A DNA stretch of 64,000 nt from Mycobacterium palustre (GTDB taxonomy: Bacteria > Actinomycetota > Actinomycetes > Mycobacteriales > Mycobacteriaceae): NCBI RefSeq assembly GCF_002101785.1, contig NZ_LQPJ01000008.1:1-64000 (forward strand). The letters run 5' to 3'. Every line of letters begins with the position of its first letter. Positions within the stretch are counted from its first letter, which is position 1. Below the pieces are notes generated by a model that made no database searches, was not told the origin of the DNA, and was given only the letters and a program-made list of their open reading frames with translations. Both the position numbers and the translations under genes were made by a program. This document shows positions 53,850 to 63,074 of the stretch, in pieces.

Positions 53850-55346
53850 GTGTCACAGCTAGCCAGGACGGCACGCTCCGACGTCGTGCTGGTGGGCGCC
53901 GGGATCATGAGCGCCACGCTCGGGGCGTTGCTGAGGCGGCTGGAACCGCAGTGGTCGATCACCTTCATCGAGCGGCTGGACGCCGTCGCCGGGGAGAGCA
54001 GCGACCCGTGGAACAACGCCGGCACCGGGCACTCGGCGCTGTGCGAGCTGAACTACACCCCGCAGCGCCCCGACGGGTCGATCGACATCGGCAAGGCCGT
54101 CCGCATCAACGAGCAGTTCCAGGTGACCCGCCAGTTCTGGGCGTACGCCGTCGACAACGGCATCCTGACAGACCGCGGCTTCTGCAACCCGATCCCGCAC
54201 GTCAGCTTCGTGCGCGGGGCGCACGGCGTCGACTACCTGCGGCGCCGCCGCCGGGCGCTGGCCGGCAACCCGCTGTTCGCGCGCACCGAGCTGATCGACG
54301 ACCCGGACGAGTTCGCGCGCCGGCTGCCGCTGATGGCCGCCGGGCGCGACTTCTCGGAGCCGGTCGCGCTCAACTGGGCCCCCGACGGCACCGACGTCGA
54401 CTTCGGCGCGCTCGCACGACAGCTCGTCGCCTTCTGCGTGCGGGGCGGCGCCACCGCGCTCTTCGGCCACGAGGTCCGCACCCTGACCCGCCAGTCCGAC
54501 GGCACCTGGACCCTGCTCGTTCGCAACCGCCGCACCGGTGAAAAGCGGCGGCTGGACGCCGGATTCGTCTTCGTCGGCGCCGGCGGCGACGCGCTGCGGT
54601 TGCTGCAGCGGTCGGGCGTCGGCGAGGTCAAGGGCTTCGCCGGCTTCCCGATCGGCGGCCGCTTTCTGCGCGCCGGCAAGCCCGCGCTCACCGCCGCCCA
54701 CCGCGCCAAGGTCTACGGCGTCCCGGCGCCGGGAGCGCCGCCGCTGGGCGCCCTGCACCTCGATCTTCGCCTCGTCAACGGCAAGGCGTGGCTGGTGTTC
54801 GGGCCGTATGCCGGCTGGTCGCCGAAGTTCTTGAAGCACGGCCATTTCAGCGACCTGCCCCGCTCGATCAGGCCGGACAACGCGCTGTCGATGCTCGGCG
54901 TTGGAATCACCCAGCTGAGGCTGGTCAACTACCTGATCGGCCAGCTGCGGCTCTCCGAGGCCGACCGGGTGCGCGCGCTGCGCGAATTCGTCCCCAGCGC
55001 CGCCGATTCCGACTGGGAGCTGACGGTCGCCGGCCAGCGGGTGCAGGTGATCCGGCGGGACAGGCGCAGGGGCGGGGTGCTCGACTTCGACACGACCGTG
55101 CTCGCCGCCGCCGACGGCAGCATCGCCGGGCTGCTGGGCGGCTCCCCGGGGGCGTCGACCGCCGTTTCGGCCATGCTCGACGTGCTGGCGCGCTGCTTTT
55201 CCGGCCGGTACCGGTCGTGGTTGCCCACCTTGAAGGAGATGGTGCCGTCGCTGGGCGTGGAGTTGTCCAATGAGCCAAAGCTGTTCGACGAGGTGTGGTT
55301 GTGGGGGACCAAGGTGTTGCAACTGGAGCCGCGGGTGCGCTCATGA
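53850..55346 (+). CDS. mqo: malate:quinone oxidoreductase
   Basis: A 498-residue FAD enzyme oxidising malate to oxaloacetate with quinone reduction at the membrane. Dinucleotide motif [12 protein letters not shown], then [11 protein letters not shown] and F-P-I-G-G-R-F-L are typical. GTG at 53850 has GGGAAGGA nine bases upstream and gives the usual length. It is coupled by ATGA to the next GNAT gene and divergent from the hydrolase. Its quinol output joins the same pool as the hydrogenase. Confidence 0.95.
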   Translation: MSQLARTARSDVVLVGAGIMSATLGALLRRLEPQWSITFIERLDAVAGESSDPWNNAGTGHSALCELNYTPQRPDGSIDIGKAVRINEQFQVTRQFWAYAVDNGILTDRGFCNPIPHVSFVRGAHGVDYLRRRRRALAGNPLFARTELIDDPDEFARRLPLMAAGRDFSEPVALNWAPDGTDVDFGALARQLVAFCVRGGATALFGHEVRTLTRQSDGTWTLLVRNRRTGEKRRLDAGFVFVGAGGDALRLLQRSGVGEVKGFAGFPIGGRFLRAGKPALTAAHRAKVYGVPAPGAPPLGALHLDLRLVNGKAWLVFGPYAGWSPKFLKHGHFSDLPRSIRPDNALSMLGVGITQLRLVNYLIGQLRLSEADRVRALREFVPSAADSDWELTVAGQRVQVIRRDRRRGGVLDFDTTVLAAADGSIAGLLGGSPGASTAVSAMLDVLARCFSGRYRSWLPTLKEMVPSLGVELSNEPKLFDEVWLWGTKVLQLEPRVRS

Positions 55347-55822
55347 CCGAAACGTTGCGCCGCAGCTGGTCGAAAGACCTCGACGCCGCGACCCTCTACG
55401 AGCTGCTCAAGCTGCGGGTGGAGGTGTTCGTCGTCGAACAGGCCTGCCCGTACCCGGAGCTCGACGGGCGCGACCTGCTCGCCGAGACGCGGCACTTCTG
55501 GCTGGAAACGCCCGACGGCGAGGTGATCTGCACCCTGCGGCTGATGGAGGAGCATGCCGGGGGCGAGAAGGCGTTCCGGATCGGCCGGCTGTGCACCAAG
55601 CGCAGCGCCCGCGGCCAGGGCCACACCACGCGGCTGCTGCGCGCGGCGCTGGCCGAGGTCGGCGACTACCCGTGCCGGATCGACGCGCAAACCTACCTGG
55701 CCGACATGTACGCCCAGCACGGATTCGTGCGCGACGGCGACGATTTCGTCGACGACGGGATCCCGCACGTGCCCATGCTGAAACCCGCTCGCCCGTTGCC
55801 ACCCCAGGCGGAGCTGCCGTGA
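55343..55822 (+). CDS. ElaA-type GNAT acetyltransferase (Rv2851c-like)
   Basis: A 159-residue GNAT protein like Ela[24 protein letters not shown] near residue 22, [16 protein letters not shown] as acetyl-CoA loop, and Y-A-Q-H-G-F-V-R near the end. ATG at 55343 overlaps the mqo stop and the stop overlaps the chelatase GTG, so the three are one unit. Substrate unknown. Confidence 0.9.
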   Translation: MTETLRRSWSKDLDAATLYELLKLRVEVFVVEQACPYPELDGRDLLAETRHFWLETPDGEVICTLRLMEEHAGGEKAFRIGRLCTKRSARGQGHTTRLLRAALAEVGDYPCRIDAQTYLADMYAQHGFVRDGDDFVDDGIPHVPMLKPARPLPPQAELP

Positions 55823-57654
55823 AGCCGTACCCGTTCAGCGCCATCGTCGGGCAGGACCAGCTGCGCCTGGCGCTGCTGCTGTGCGCGGTGCGCCCCGAGA
55901 TCGGCGGCGCGCTGATCCGCGGCGAGAAGGGCACCGCGAAGTCGACGGCGGTGCGGGGGCTGGCGGCGCTGCTGTCCGCGGCGACCGGGGGCAAGGGGAC
56001 CGGTCTCGTCGAAATGCCTTTGGGCGCAACCGAAGACCGGGTGATCGGCTCCCTGGATTTGCAGCGGGTGCTGCGCGACGGCGAGCACGCGTTTTCGCCT
56101 GGGCTGCTGGCCCGCGCCCACGGCGGCGTGCTCTACGTCGACGAGGTCAACCTGCTGCACGACCACCTGGTCGACGTGCTGCTCGACGCGGCGGCGATGG
56201 GACGGGTGCACGTCGAGCGCGACGGCATCTCGCATTCGCACGAGGCCCGGTTCGTGCTGATCGGCACGATGAATCCCGAAGAGGGCGAACTGCGCCCGCA
56301 ACTGCTGGACCGGTTCGGCCTCACCGTCGACGTGCACGCGTCCCGCGACGTCGAGGTCCGCATGCAGGTGATCCGGCAGCGGATGGCCTACGAGGCCGAC
56401 CCCGACGCGTTCGCCGAGCGCCACGCCGAGGCCGACGCCGAGCTGGCCCGCCGGATCGCCGCCGCGCGCGCACTGGTCGACGACGTCGCGTTGCCCGACA
56501 ACGAGTTACGGCGCATCGCGGCGCTGTGCGCGGCGTTCGACGTCGACGGCATGCGGGCCGACCTGGTGGTGGCCCGCACCGCCGTCGCACACGCCGCCTG
56601 GCGCGGGGCCGGCGCCGTGACCGAGCAGGACGTCCGGGTGGCCGCCGAGCTGGCCCTGCCGCATCGGCGCCGCCGCGACCCCTTCGACGATCCCGGCATC
56701 GACCGCGACCAGCTGGACGAAGCTTTAGCCCGCGCCGGCGGCGACGACCCGCCGCCCGAGCCCGAACCCGACCCGCCGGGCGGCGGCAACGGCGTGGATC
56801 CCGTTGACGCACAACCAGATTCGAAGCCGCATACGGCTACGAGACCCAGCGCGCCCCCGTCGCAGACGTTCCGCACCCGGGCGCTGACCGTGCCCGGCGT
56901 CGGCGCGGGCGCCCCGGGGCGGCGGTCGCGGGCCCGCAACGCCTCCGGCAGCGTGATCGCGGCCGCTGAGGGCACTGTCGGGGACGACGCCGCCGGGCAC
57001 GGGCTGCACCTGTTCGCCACCCTGCTGTCGGCCGCCGAGCGCGCCGGGGCCGGCCCGCTGCGGCCCGGGCCGGGCGACGTGCGCCGCGCCATCCGCGAAG
57101 GGCGCGAGGGCAACCTGGTGATCTTCGTCGTCGACGCCTCGGGGTCGATGGCCGCCCGCGACCGGATGGGCGCGGTCAGCGGCGCCACCCTGTCGCTGCT
57201 GCGCGACGCCTACCAGCGCCGCGACAAGGTCGCGGTCATCACGTTCCGCGGGCAGCGGTCGCGGCTGCTGCTGCCGCCGACGTCGTCGGCGCACATCGCC
57301 GGCCGGCGGCTGGCCCGCTTCGACACCGGCGGCAAGACCCCGCTGGCCGAGGGCCTGCTGGCCGCCCGCGAGTTGATCATCCGGGAACGGGCGCGCGACC
57401 GCGCGCGCCGCCCGCTGGTGGTGGTGCTCACCGACGGCCGCGCCACCGGCGGCCCAGATCCGTTGGGGCGCAGCAGGATCGCGGCGGCCCGGCTGGCCGC
57501 CGAAGGTGCGGCCGCCGTGGTCGTCGACTGCGAGACGTCATATGTGCGGCTGGGATTGGCCGGCCAACTCGCCCGCCAGCTCGGCGCGCCCGCGGTACGG
57601 CTGGAGCAATTGCGCGCCGACCATCTGACGCGCGCCGTGCGCAGCGTCGCCTGA
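55819..57654 (+). CDS. magnesium/cobalt chelatase-like AAA+ and VWA protein (Rv2850c-like)
   Basis: A 611-residue protein joining BchI-like and BchD-like parts. AAA+ domain: Walker [10 protein letters not shown] (35-43), Walker [11 protein letters not shown] Pro/Gly-rich linker (about 310-360) precedes a VWA domain with MIDAS D439-A-S-G-S443. It resembles the ATPase subunits of Mg-chelatase, but next to cobO-cobB it may serve cobalt insertion; the large CobN subunit is not in the window. It starts at GTG within GTGA. Confidence 0.9.
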   Translation: MKPYPFSAIVGQDQLRLALLLCAVRPEIGGALIRGEKGTAKSTAVRGLAALLSAATGGKGTGLVEMPLGATEDRVIGSLDLQRVLRDGEHAFSPGLLARAHGGVLYVDEVNLLHDHLVDVLLDAAAMGRVHVERDGISHSHEARFVLIGTMNPEEGELRPQLLDRFGLTVDVHASRDVEVRMQVIRQRMAYEADPDAFAERHAEADAELARRIAAARALVDDVALPDNELRRIAALCAAFDVDGMRADLVVARTAVAHAAWRGAGAVTEQDVRVAAELALPHRRRRDPFDDPGIDRDQLDEALARAGGDDPPPEPEPDPPGGGNGVDPVDAQPDSKPHTATRPSAPPSQTFRTRALTVPGVGAGAPGRRSRARNASGSVIAAAEGTVGDDAAGHGLHLFATLLSAAERAGAGPLRPGPGDVRRAIREGREGNLVIFVVDASGSMAARDRMGAVSGATLSLLRDAYQRRDKVAVITFRGQRSRLLLPPTSSAHIAGRRLARFDTGGKTPLAEGLLAARELIIRERARDRARRPLVVVLTDGRATGGPDPLGRSRIAAARLAAEGAAAVVVDCETSYVRLGLAGQLARQLGAPAVRLEQLRADHLTRAVRSVA

Positions 57655-57665
57655 GGTAACCGCCG

Positions 57666-58280
57666 ATGCCACAAGGAAAACCGCTGCAGGTGCCCGACGA
57701 CGGCCTGACCACCCGGGCCCGGCGCAACACGCCCGTGCTGGCGGTGCACACCGGGCCCGGCAAGGGCAAGTCGACGGCCGCGTTCGGCATGGCGTTGCGG
57801 GCCTGGAACGCCGGCCTGAGCGTGGCCGTGTTCCAGTTTGTCAAGAGCGCCAAGTGGAAGGTCGGCGAGGAGGCGGCCTTCGCCCGGCTCGGCGAGCTGC
57901 ACGAGCGGGACGGGATCGGCGGGCCCGTCGAGTGGCACAAGATGGGCGCGGGCTGGTCGTGGGCCCGCAAGGCCGGCAGCGACGTCGACCACGCCGCCGC
58001 CGCGGCCGACGGCTGGGCCGAGATCGCGCGAAGGCTCGCGGCCGAGCGCCACGACTTCTACGTGCTCGACGAGTTCACCTACCCGCTGAAGTGGGGCTGG
58101 GTCGACGTCGACGCCGTGGTGGCCGCCCTGCTGGCCCGGCCCGGTCACCAGCACGTCGTGATCACCGGGCGTGACGCCCCGCCGCGGCTGGCCGAGGCCG
58201 CCGACCTGGTCACCGAGATGACCAAGGTCAAGCACCCCATGGACGCCGGCCGCAAGGGGCAGAAGGGCATCGAGTGGTGA
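57666..58280 (+). CDS. cobO: cob(I)yrinic acid a,c-diamide adenosyltransferase
   Basis: A 204-residue CobA/CobO enzyme transferring adenosyl from ATP to the corrin cobalt. P-loop H-T-G-P-G-K-G-K-S-T (28-37) is typical, followed by V-F-Q-F-V-K-S-A-K-W and V-L-D-E-F-T-Y-P-L. It ends I-E-W. ATG at 57666. The stop is followed by a 17-bp sequence duplicated at the cobB start. Confidence 0.95.
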   Translation: MPQGKPLQVPDDGLTTRARRNTPVLAVHTGPGKGKSTAAFGMALRAWNAGLSVAVFQFVKSAKWKVGEEAAFARLGELHERDGIGGPVEWHKMGAGWSWARKAGSDVDHAAAAADGWAEIARRLAAERHDFYVLDEFTYPLKWGWVDVDAVVAALLARPGHQHVVITGRDAPPRLAEAADLVTEMTKVKHPMDAGRKGQKGIEW

Positions 58281-58391
58281 ACGTCCCCGCACCGGCGCGC
58301 GAGCGTGCGCAGAATGACGCGCCCCGCGGCGTGTCGCCGTGCAAACACGCTCGCTCGCGGTCGATGCGGGGGCGGTGGTGAACGTCCCCGC
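58274..58391. repeat. 101-bp insertion with 17-bp direct repeats between cobO and cobB
   Basis: GTGGTGAACGTCCCCGC occurs at 58274-58290, spanning the cobO stop, and at 58375-58391, carrying the cobB start. The 84 bp between hold near-inverted arms (CGCGAGCGTG ... CACGCTCGCTCGCG) and the core CGCGGCGTGTCGCCG also found upstream of mapB (29208-29222). Removing one repeat and the spacer would restore a four-base-style overlap of cobO and cobB. Confidence 0.7.
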
Positions 58392-59742
58392 GGTCGTCAT
58401 CGCCGCGCCCGCGTCGGGCAGCGGAAAGACCACGGTGGCAACGGGTTTGATCGGGGCGTTGCGGCGGGCCGGCCACGCGGTGGCGCCGTTCAAAATCGGC
58501 CCGGACTTCATCGACCCCGGCTACCACGGCCTGGCCGCCGGGCGGCCGGGCCGCAACCTCGACCCGGTGCTGGTGGGGGAGCGGCTGATCGGGCCGCTGT
58601 ACGCCCACGGCGCCGCCGGCGCCGACATCGCCGTGGTGGAAGGCGTGATGGGCCTCTTCGACGGGCGCATCGGCACCACCGTGACCGCCCCCGCGGCCGG
58701 CTCCACCGCCCACGTCGCCCGCCTGCTGGGCGCCCCGGTGATCCTGGTGGTCGACGCGCGCGGCCAAAGCCACAGCATCGCCGCACTGCTGCACGGCTTT
58801 TCGACGTTCGACGCCGCGACCCGGGTGTGCGGCGTGATCCTCAATCGGGTCGGTTCGGCCCGCCACGAACAGGTGCTGCGGCAGGCGTGCGAGCGGGCCG
58901 GCGTCCCGGTGCTGGGCGCCATTCCGCGCACCGCCGAATTAGAGGTTCCCTCAAGGTATCTCGGCCTCGTCACGGCCGTCGAGTACGGCCGCCGCGCGCG
59001 GGCCGCGGTCGAGGCGATGACCGCCCTGGTGGCCGCGCACGTCGACCTGGCCGCCGTCGTCGCGGCCGCGGGGTGCGGGTGCGCCGACGCGCCGTGGGAC
59101 CCCGCCGCGGCGGTGGGGCAGGGCCGGCCCGGCCGGGCGGTCGTCGCGATGGCCACCGGCAAGGCGTTCAGCTTCGGCTACGCCGAACACGCCGAGCTGC
59201 TCCGCGCCGCCGGCGCCGACGTGGCCGAGTTCGACCCCTTGGCCGACGCGTTGCCCGACGGCGCCGGCGCCGTGCTGCTGCCCGGCGGCTTCCCCGAGCA
59301 GTTCACCGCCGAGCTGTCGGCCAACCACGCCGTCCGCCGCCAGATCCGCGAGCTGGCCGCCGCCGGGGCGCCGGTGCACGCCGAATGCGCGGGGCTGATC
59401 TATTTGGCCTCCGATCTTGACGGGCGCCCGATGTGCGGGGTGCTCGCGGGATCGGCGCGGTTGACACCGCGCCTCACGCTGGCCTACCGCGACGCCGTCG
59501 CCGCGACCGATTCGCCGCTTTACACCGTCGGCCAGCGGGCCGTCGGGCACGAATTCCACCGGACCGCGGTCACTTTCACCGGGGGCTACCGGCCCGCGTG
59601 GGCGTACCGCGGCGACGGAGCGGACGTGCGCGAGGGCGTCGTACACGCCGGGGTGCACGCGTCATACCTGCACACCCACCCGGCGGCCGCGCCGGGCGCC
59701 GTGGCGCGTTTCGTCGCACACGCCGCCGCCCGCGGCCGCTGA
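58378..59742 (+). CDS. cobB: cobyrinic acid a,c-diamide synthase
   Basis: A 454-residue glutamine amidotransferase amidating the a and c side chains of (hydrogeno)cobyrinic acid. P-loop A-P-A-S-G-S-G-K-T-T (10-19), substrate loop G-P-D-F-I-D-P-G-Y-H, and glutaminase Cys in H-A-E-C-A-G-L-I-Y. Either GTG 58375 or 58378 can start it; an upstream in-frame ATG-less extension is not family-like. It lies in the direct repeat described above. Confidence 0.93.
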   Translation: MNVPAVVIAAPASGSGKTTVATGLIGALRRAGHAVAPFKIGPDFIDPGYHGLAAGRPGRNLDPVLVGERLIGPLYAHGAAGADIAVVEGVMGLFDGRIGTTVTAPAAGSTAHVARLLGAPVILVVDARGQSHSIAALLHGFSTFDAATRVCGVILNRVGSARHEQVLRQACERAGVPVLGAIPRTAELEVPSRYLGLVTAVEYGRRARAAVEAMTALVAAHVDLAAVVAAAGCGCADAPWDPAAAVGQGRPGRAVVAMATGKAFSFGYAEHAELLRAAGADVAEFDPLADALPDGAGAVLLPGGFPEQFTAELSANHAVRRQIRELAAAGAPVHAECAGLIYLASDLDGRPMCGVLAGSARLTPRLTLAYRDAVAATDSPLYTVGQRAVGHEFHRTAVTFTGGYRPAWAYRGDGADVREGVVHAGVHASYLHTHPAAAPGAVARFVAHAAARGR

Positions 59743-59764
59743 CCGCAGCTTCTAGGCTTGGCGG

Positions 59765-60997
59765 GTGACCGAGACCGAAAGCGCCTACCTGGCCGGGCTG
59801 CGGCTGGCCGGCAAGAAGGTCGTCGTGGTCGGCGGGGGCACGGTCGCGCAGCGCCGGTTGCCGCTGCTCATCGCCAGCGGCGCCGACGTGCACGTCATCT
59901 CGCGCACCGCGACCCGCGCCGTCGAAGCCATGGCCGGCATCGTGCTGTCGCTGCGCGAATACCGCGACGGCGACCTGGAGGGCGCCTGGTACGCGATCGC
60001 GGCCACCGACGACGCCGAGGTCAACGCGGCCGTCGTCGCCGAGGCCGAACGCCGCCGCATCTTCTGCGTCCGCGCCGACGTCGCCGTCGAGGGCACCGCG
60101 GTGACCCCGGCGAGCTTCAGCTACGCCGGGCTGTCGGTCGGGGTGCTGGCCGGCGGCGAGCACCGCCGGTCGGCGGCGATCCGCTCGGCGATCCGCGAGG
60201 CGCTGCAGCGCGGCGTCGTCACCGTGGACACCCCCGACAGCGAGGACGTCGTGCGCGGCGGGGTGGCGCTGGTCGGCGGCGGGCCCGGCGACCCCGAGCT
60301 GATCACCGTGCGCGGCCGGCGCCTGCTCGCCCACGCCGACGTGGTGGTCGCCGACCGGCTGGCGCCGCCCGAGCTGCTCGCCGAGCTGCCACCGCACGTC
60401 GAGGTCATCGACGCCGCCAAGATCCCGTACGGGCGGGCCATGGCCCAGGACGCGATCAACGACGTCATGATCGAACGGGCGCGCTCGGGCAGCTTCGTCG
60501 TCCGCCTCAAGGGCGGGGACCCGTTCGTGTTCGCGCGCGGCTACGAGGAGGTGCTCGCCTGCGCCGAGGCCGGGATTCCGGTGACGGTGGTGCCCGGCGT
60601 GACGAGCGCCATAGGCGTGCCGGCCCTGGCCGGCGTCCCGGTCACGCACCGGGCGATAAACCACGAATTCGTCGTGGTCAGCGGCCATGTTGCGCCGGGG
60701 CACCCCGAATCGTTAGTGAATTGGGACGCACTGGCGGCGATGACGGGCACGATCGTTTTGCTGATGGCCGTCGAACGCATCGAGCTTTTCGCCGACGTGC
60801 TGCTCAAGGGGGGCCGACGTGCGGATACGCCGGTGCTGGTGGTCCAACACGGGACGACGGCGGCCCAGCGCACGTTGTGGGCCACCCTCGCCGACACGCC
60901 GGAGAAGATCCGCGCCGAGGGGATCCGACCTCCCGCGATCATCGTGATCGGTGCCGTTGTGGGCCTGAGCGGCTTTCGGCGTTTAAACGGATCTTAA
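59765..60997 (+). CDS. cysG: siroheme synthase CysG-like: precorrin-2 dehydrogenase plus uroporphyrinogen-III methyltransferase
   Basis: A 410-residue bifunctional protein. The first 155 residues form the NAD-linked dehydrogenase/ferrochelatase part with V-V-V-G-G-G-T-V-A-Q-R-R. From about 160 a SUMT domain begins, V-A-L-V-G-G-G-P-G-D-P-E-L-I-T, with L-K-G-G-D-P-F-V-F-A-R-G and V-P-G-V-T-S-A. Products feed siroheme and B12. GTG at 59765, 22 bp after cobB. Confidence 0.94.
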   Translation: MTETESAYLAGLRLAGKKVVVVGGGTVAQRRLPLLIASGADVHVISRTATRAVEAMAGIVLSLREYRDGDLEGAWYAIAATDDAEVNAAVVAEAERRRIFCVRADVAVEGTAVTPASFSYAGLSVGVLAGGEHRRSAAIRSAIREALQRGVVTVDTPDSEDVVRGGVALVGGGPGDPELITVRGRRLLAHADVVVADRLAPPELLAELPPHVEVIDAAKIPYGRAMAQDAINDVMIERARSGSFVVRLKGGDPFVFARGYEEVLACAEAGIPVTVVPGVTSAIGVPALAGVPVTHRAINHEFVVVSGHVAPGHPESLVNWDALAAMTGTIVLLMAVERIELFADVLLKGGRRADTPVLVVQHGTTAAQRTLWATLADTPEKIRAEGIRPPAIIVIGAVVGLSGFRRLNGS

Positions 60998-61015
60998 GAT
61001 TACTGTAAGGTAATC
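60998..61015. promoter_or_regulatory. inverted repeat immediately upstream of efpA
   Basis: GATTAC (60998-61003), TGTAAG, GTAATC (61010-61015): a perfect 6-6-6 inverted repeat lying in an AT-rich patch between the cysG stop and the efpA ATG, 4 bp from the start codon. It suits binding of a small dimeric repressor that would block transcription or translation start. Confidence 0.55.
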
Positions 61016-61019
61016 CATT

Positions 61020-62612
61020 ATGACGGCTCTCAACGACACCGAGCGCGCTGCCCAGAATTGGACCGCGGCGCGCCCCGATCGTCCGGCCCCGGTGCGCGCC
61101 CCGCGCTCGGCGGAGACCGCCACCTCACGCATCAGCCGGTATTACCCCGCGTGGCTGCCTTCCTGGCGGTTCATCGCGGCGGTCATCGCCATCGGCGGCA
61201 TGCAGCTGCTGGCCACCATGGACAGCACCGTCGCCATCGTCGCGCTCCCTAAAATCCAGAACGACCTGAGCCTGTCCGACGCCGGCCGCAGCTGGGTCAT
61301 CACCGCGTATGTGCTGACCTTCGGCGGGCTGATGCTGCTCGGCGGGCGCCTCGGCGACACGATCGGCCGCAAGCGCACCTTCATCGTCGGCGTCGCGCTG
61401 TTCACCATCTCCTCGGTGCTGTGCGCGGTCGCCTGGGACGAGGCGACCATGGTCATCGCGCGGCTGCTGCAGGGCATCGGGTCGGCCATCGCCTCGCCGA
61501 CCGGCCTCGCGCTGGTGGCCACCACCTTCCCCAAGGGGCCGGCCCGCAACGCCGCGACGGCGGTGTTCGCCGCCATGACCGCGGTCGGGTCGGTGATGGG
61601 CCTGGTGGTCGGCGGCGCGCTGACCGAGGTGTCGTGGCGGCTGGCGTTTTTGGTGAACGTCCCGATCGGGCTGGTGATGATCTATCTGGCCCGCACCGCG
61701 CTGCGCGAGACCAACCGCGAGCGCATGAAGCTGGACGCCACCGGGGCCATGCTGGCCACGCTGGCCTGCACCGCCGCGGTGTTCGCCTTCTCGATGGGCC
61801 CCGAACGGGGCTGGATCTCGGTCACCACCATCGGCTCCGCCTGCGTCGCGTTGGCCGCCGCGCTCGCCTTCGTCGTGGTGGAACGCACCGCCGAAAACCC
61901 GGTGGTGCCGTTCGCCCTGTTCTTCGACCGCAACCGGCTGGTCACCTTCGTGGCGATCTTTTTGGCCGGCGGGCTCATGTTCAGCCTGACCGTGTGCATC
62001 GGCCTGTACGTGCAGGACATCCTCGGCTACAGCGCGCTGCGGGCCGGCGTCGGCTTCATCCCGTTTGTCATCGCGATGGGGATCGGGCTGGGCATCTCCT
62101 CGCAGCTGGTGTCCCGGTTCTCCCCGCGGGTGCTGACGATCGGCGGCGGCCTGCTGCTGTTCTGGGCGATGATTTACGGCTCGTTCTTCATGCACCGCGG
62201 CGTGCCCTACTTCCCGAACCTGGTGGCGCCCATCGTCGTCGGCGGGATCGGGATCGGCATCTGCGTGGTCCCGCTGACCCTGTCGGCCATCGCCGGTGTC
62301 GGCTTCGACCAGATCGGCCCGGTGTCTGCCATCGCGCTGATGCTGCAGAGCCTGGGCGGGCCGCTGGTACTGGCCGTCATCCAGGCCGTGATCACCTCCC
62401 GCACCTTGTACCTGGGCGGCACCAACGGCCCGGTGAAGTTCATGAACGACGCGCAACTGCAGGCGCTGGATCACGGCTGCACCTACGGGCTGCTGTGGGT
62501 GGCCGGGGTGGCCGTGATCGTCGGCGGCGCGGCGCTGCTCATCGGCTATACACCCGAGCAGGTCGCCCACGCCCAGGAGGTCAAGGACGCCATCGACGCC
62601 GGCGAGCTGTAG
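61020..62612 (+). CDS. efpA: MFS drug efflux pump EfpA
   Basis: A 530-residue, 14-helix MFS transporter of the QacA family. After a soluble head, M-D-S-T-V-A-I-V-A-L-P motif, G-R-L-G-D-T-I-G-R-K-R antiporter loop after helix 2, and R-L-L-Q-G-I-G-S-A-I motif in helix 4. The length equals M. tuberculosis EfpA, linked to isoniazid response and, recently, lipid transport. Start is ATG 61020 next to an inverted repeat. It ends near a hairpin. Confidence 0.95.
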   Translation: MTALNDTERAAQNWTAARPDRPAPVRAPRSAETATSRISRYYPAWLPSWRFIAAVIAIGGMQLLATMDSTVAIVALPKIQNDLSLSDAGRSWVITAYVLTFGGLMLLGGRLGDTIGRKRTFIVGVALFTISSVLCAVAWDEATMVIARLLQGIGSAIASPTGLALVATTFPKGPARNAATAVFAAMTAVGSVMGLVVGGALTEVSWRLAFLVNVPIGLVMIYLARTALRETNRERMKLDATGAMLATLACTAAVFAFSMGPERGWISVTTIGSACVALAAALAFVVVERTAENPVVPFALFFDRNRLVTFVAIFLAGGLMFSLTVCIGLYVQDILGYSALRAGVGFIPFVIAMGIGLGISSQLVSRFSPRVLTIGGGLLLFWAMIYGSFFMHRGVPYFPNLVAPIVVGGIGIGICVVPLTLSAIAGVGFDQIGPVSAIALMLQSLGGPLVLAVIQAVITSRTLYLGGTNGPVKFMNDAQLQALDHGCTYGLLWVAGVAVIVGGAALLIGYTPEQVAHAQEVKDAIDAGEL

Positions 62613-63074
62613 CTCGCTGACGGTTTTCGGGCCGCACGCAGCGGCCAAATGAGTTGGCGTAGATAGCCTTTGGGCAAAGAGCGTATCGACGACTCGCGGG
62701 CGTAATGCCAGTGGTGGACCTGCGACGTGGCGATCACCCAGCGCAGAGTCCCAATCTCGTATCGCCCGAATCCCCGGCGCAGACAGCGCTAGGAGCGCCG
62801 CCGAGCGGATGAATATCACGGCCAGCCAGTCCAATTCACCGATGCTGTGGTGGGGACGCCGACATCAGCAGGCCCGCGCGGCGACCCGGATGCGAACGCC
62901 CTCGGTTCGCGACGATCGTTGTGGCCCAGAGGGTCCCAACCACGGTCGATCGAATACCCAGTCGATTGAATACAAGATGGGTAAAGCCGCCGCCACGGGC
63001 CCACCGCGATCACCGCAATCCGCCGCACCCACACCGGTGAACGCGGCGCGCCCCGCTGAGGAACCGCTAAATTG
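62613..63074. other. efpA-PGRS intergenic region, no gene seen
   Basis: This 462-bp stretch lies between the 3' ends of two convergent genes. No frame resembles a known family. A direct repeat GTCGAT(C/T)GAATAC occurs at 62945-62957 and 62961-62973. The start holds the efpA hairpin listed separately. Confidence 0.6.
62630..62646 (+). terminator. hairpin after efpA
   Basis: GGCCGC-ACGCA-GCGGCC lies 18 bp past the efpA stop, a perfect 6-bp GC stem with a 5-nt loop. No T-run follows, as often in mycobacterial terminators. Confidence 0.5.
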
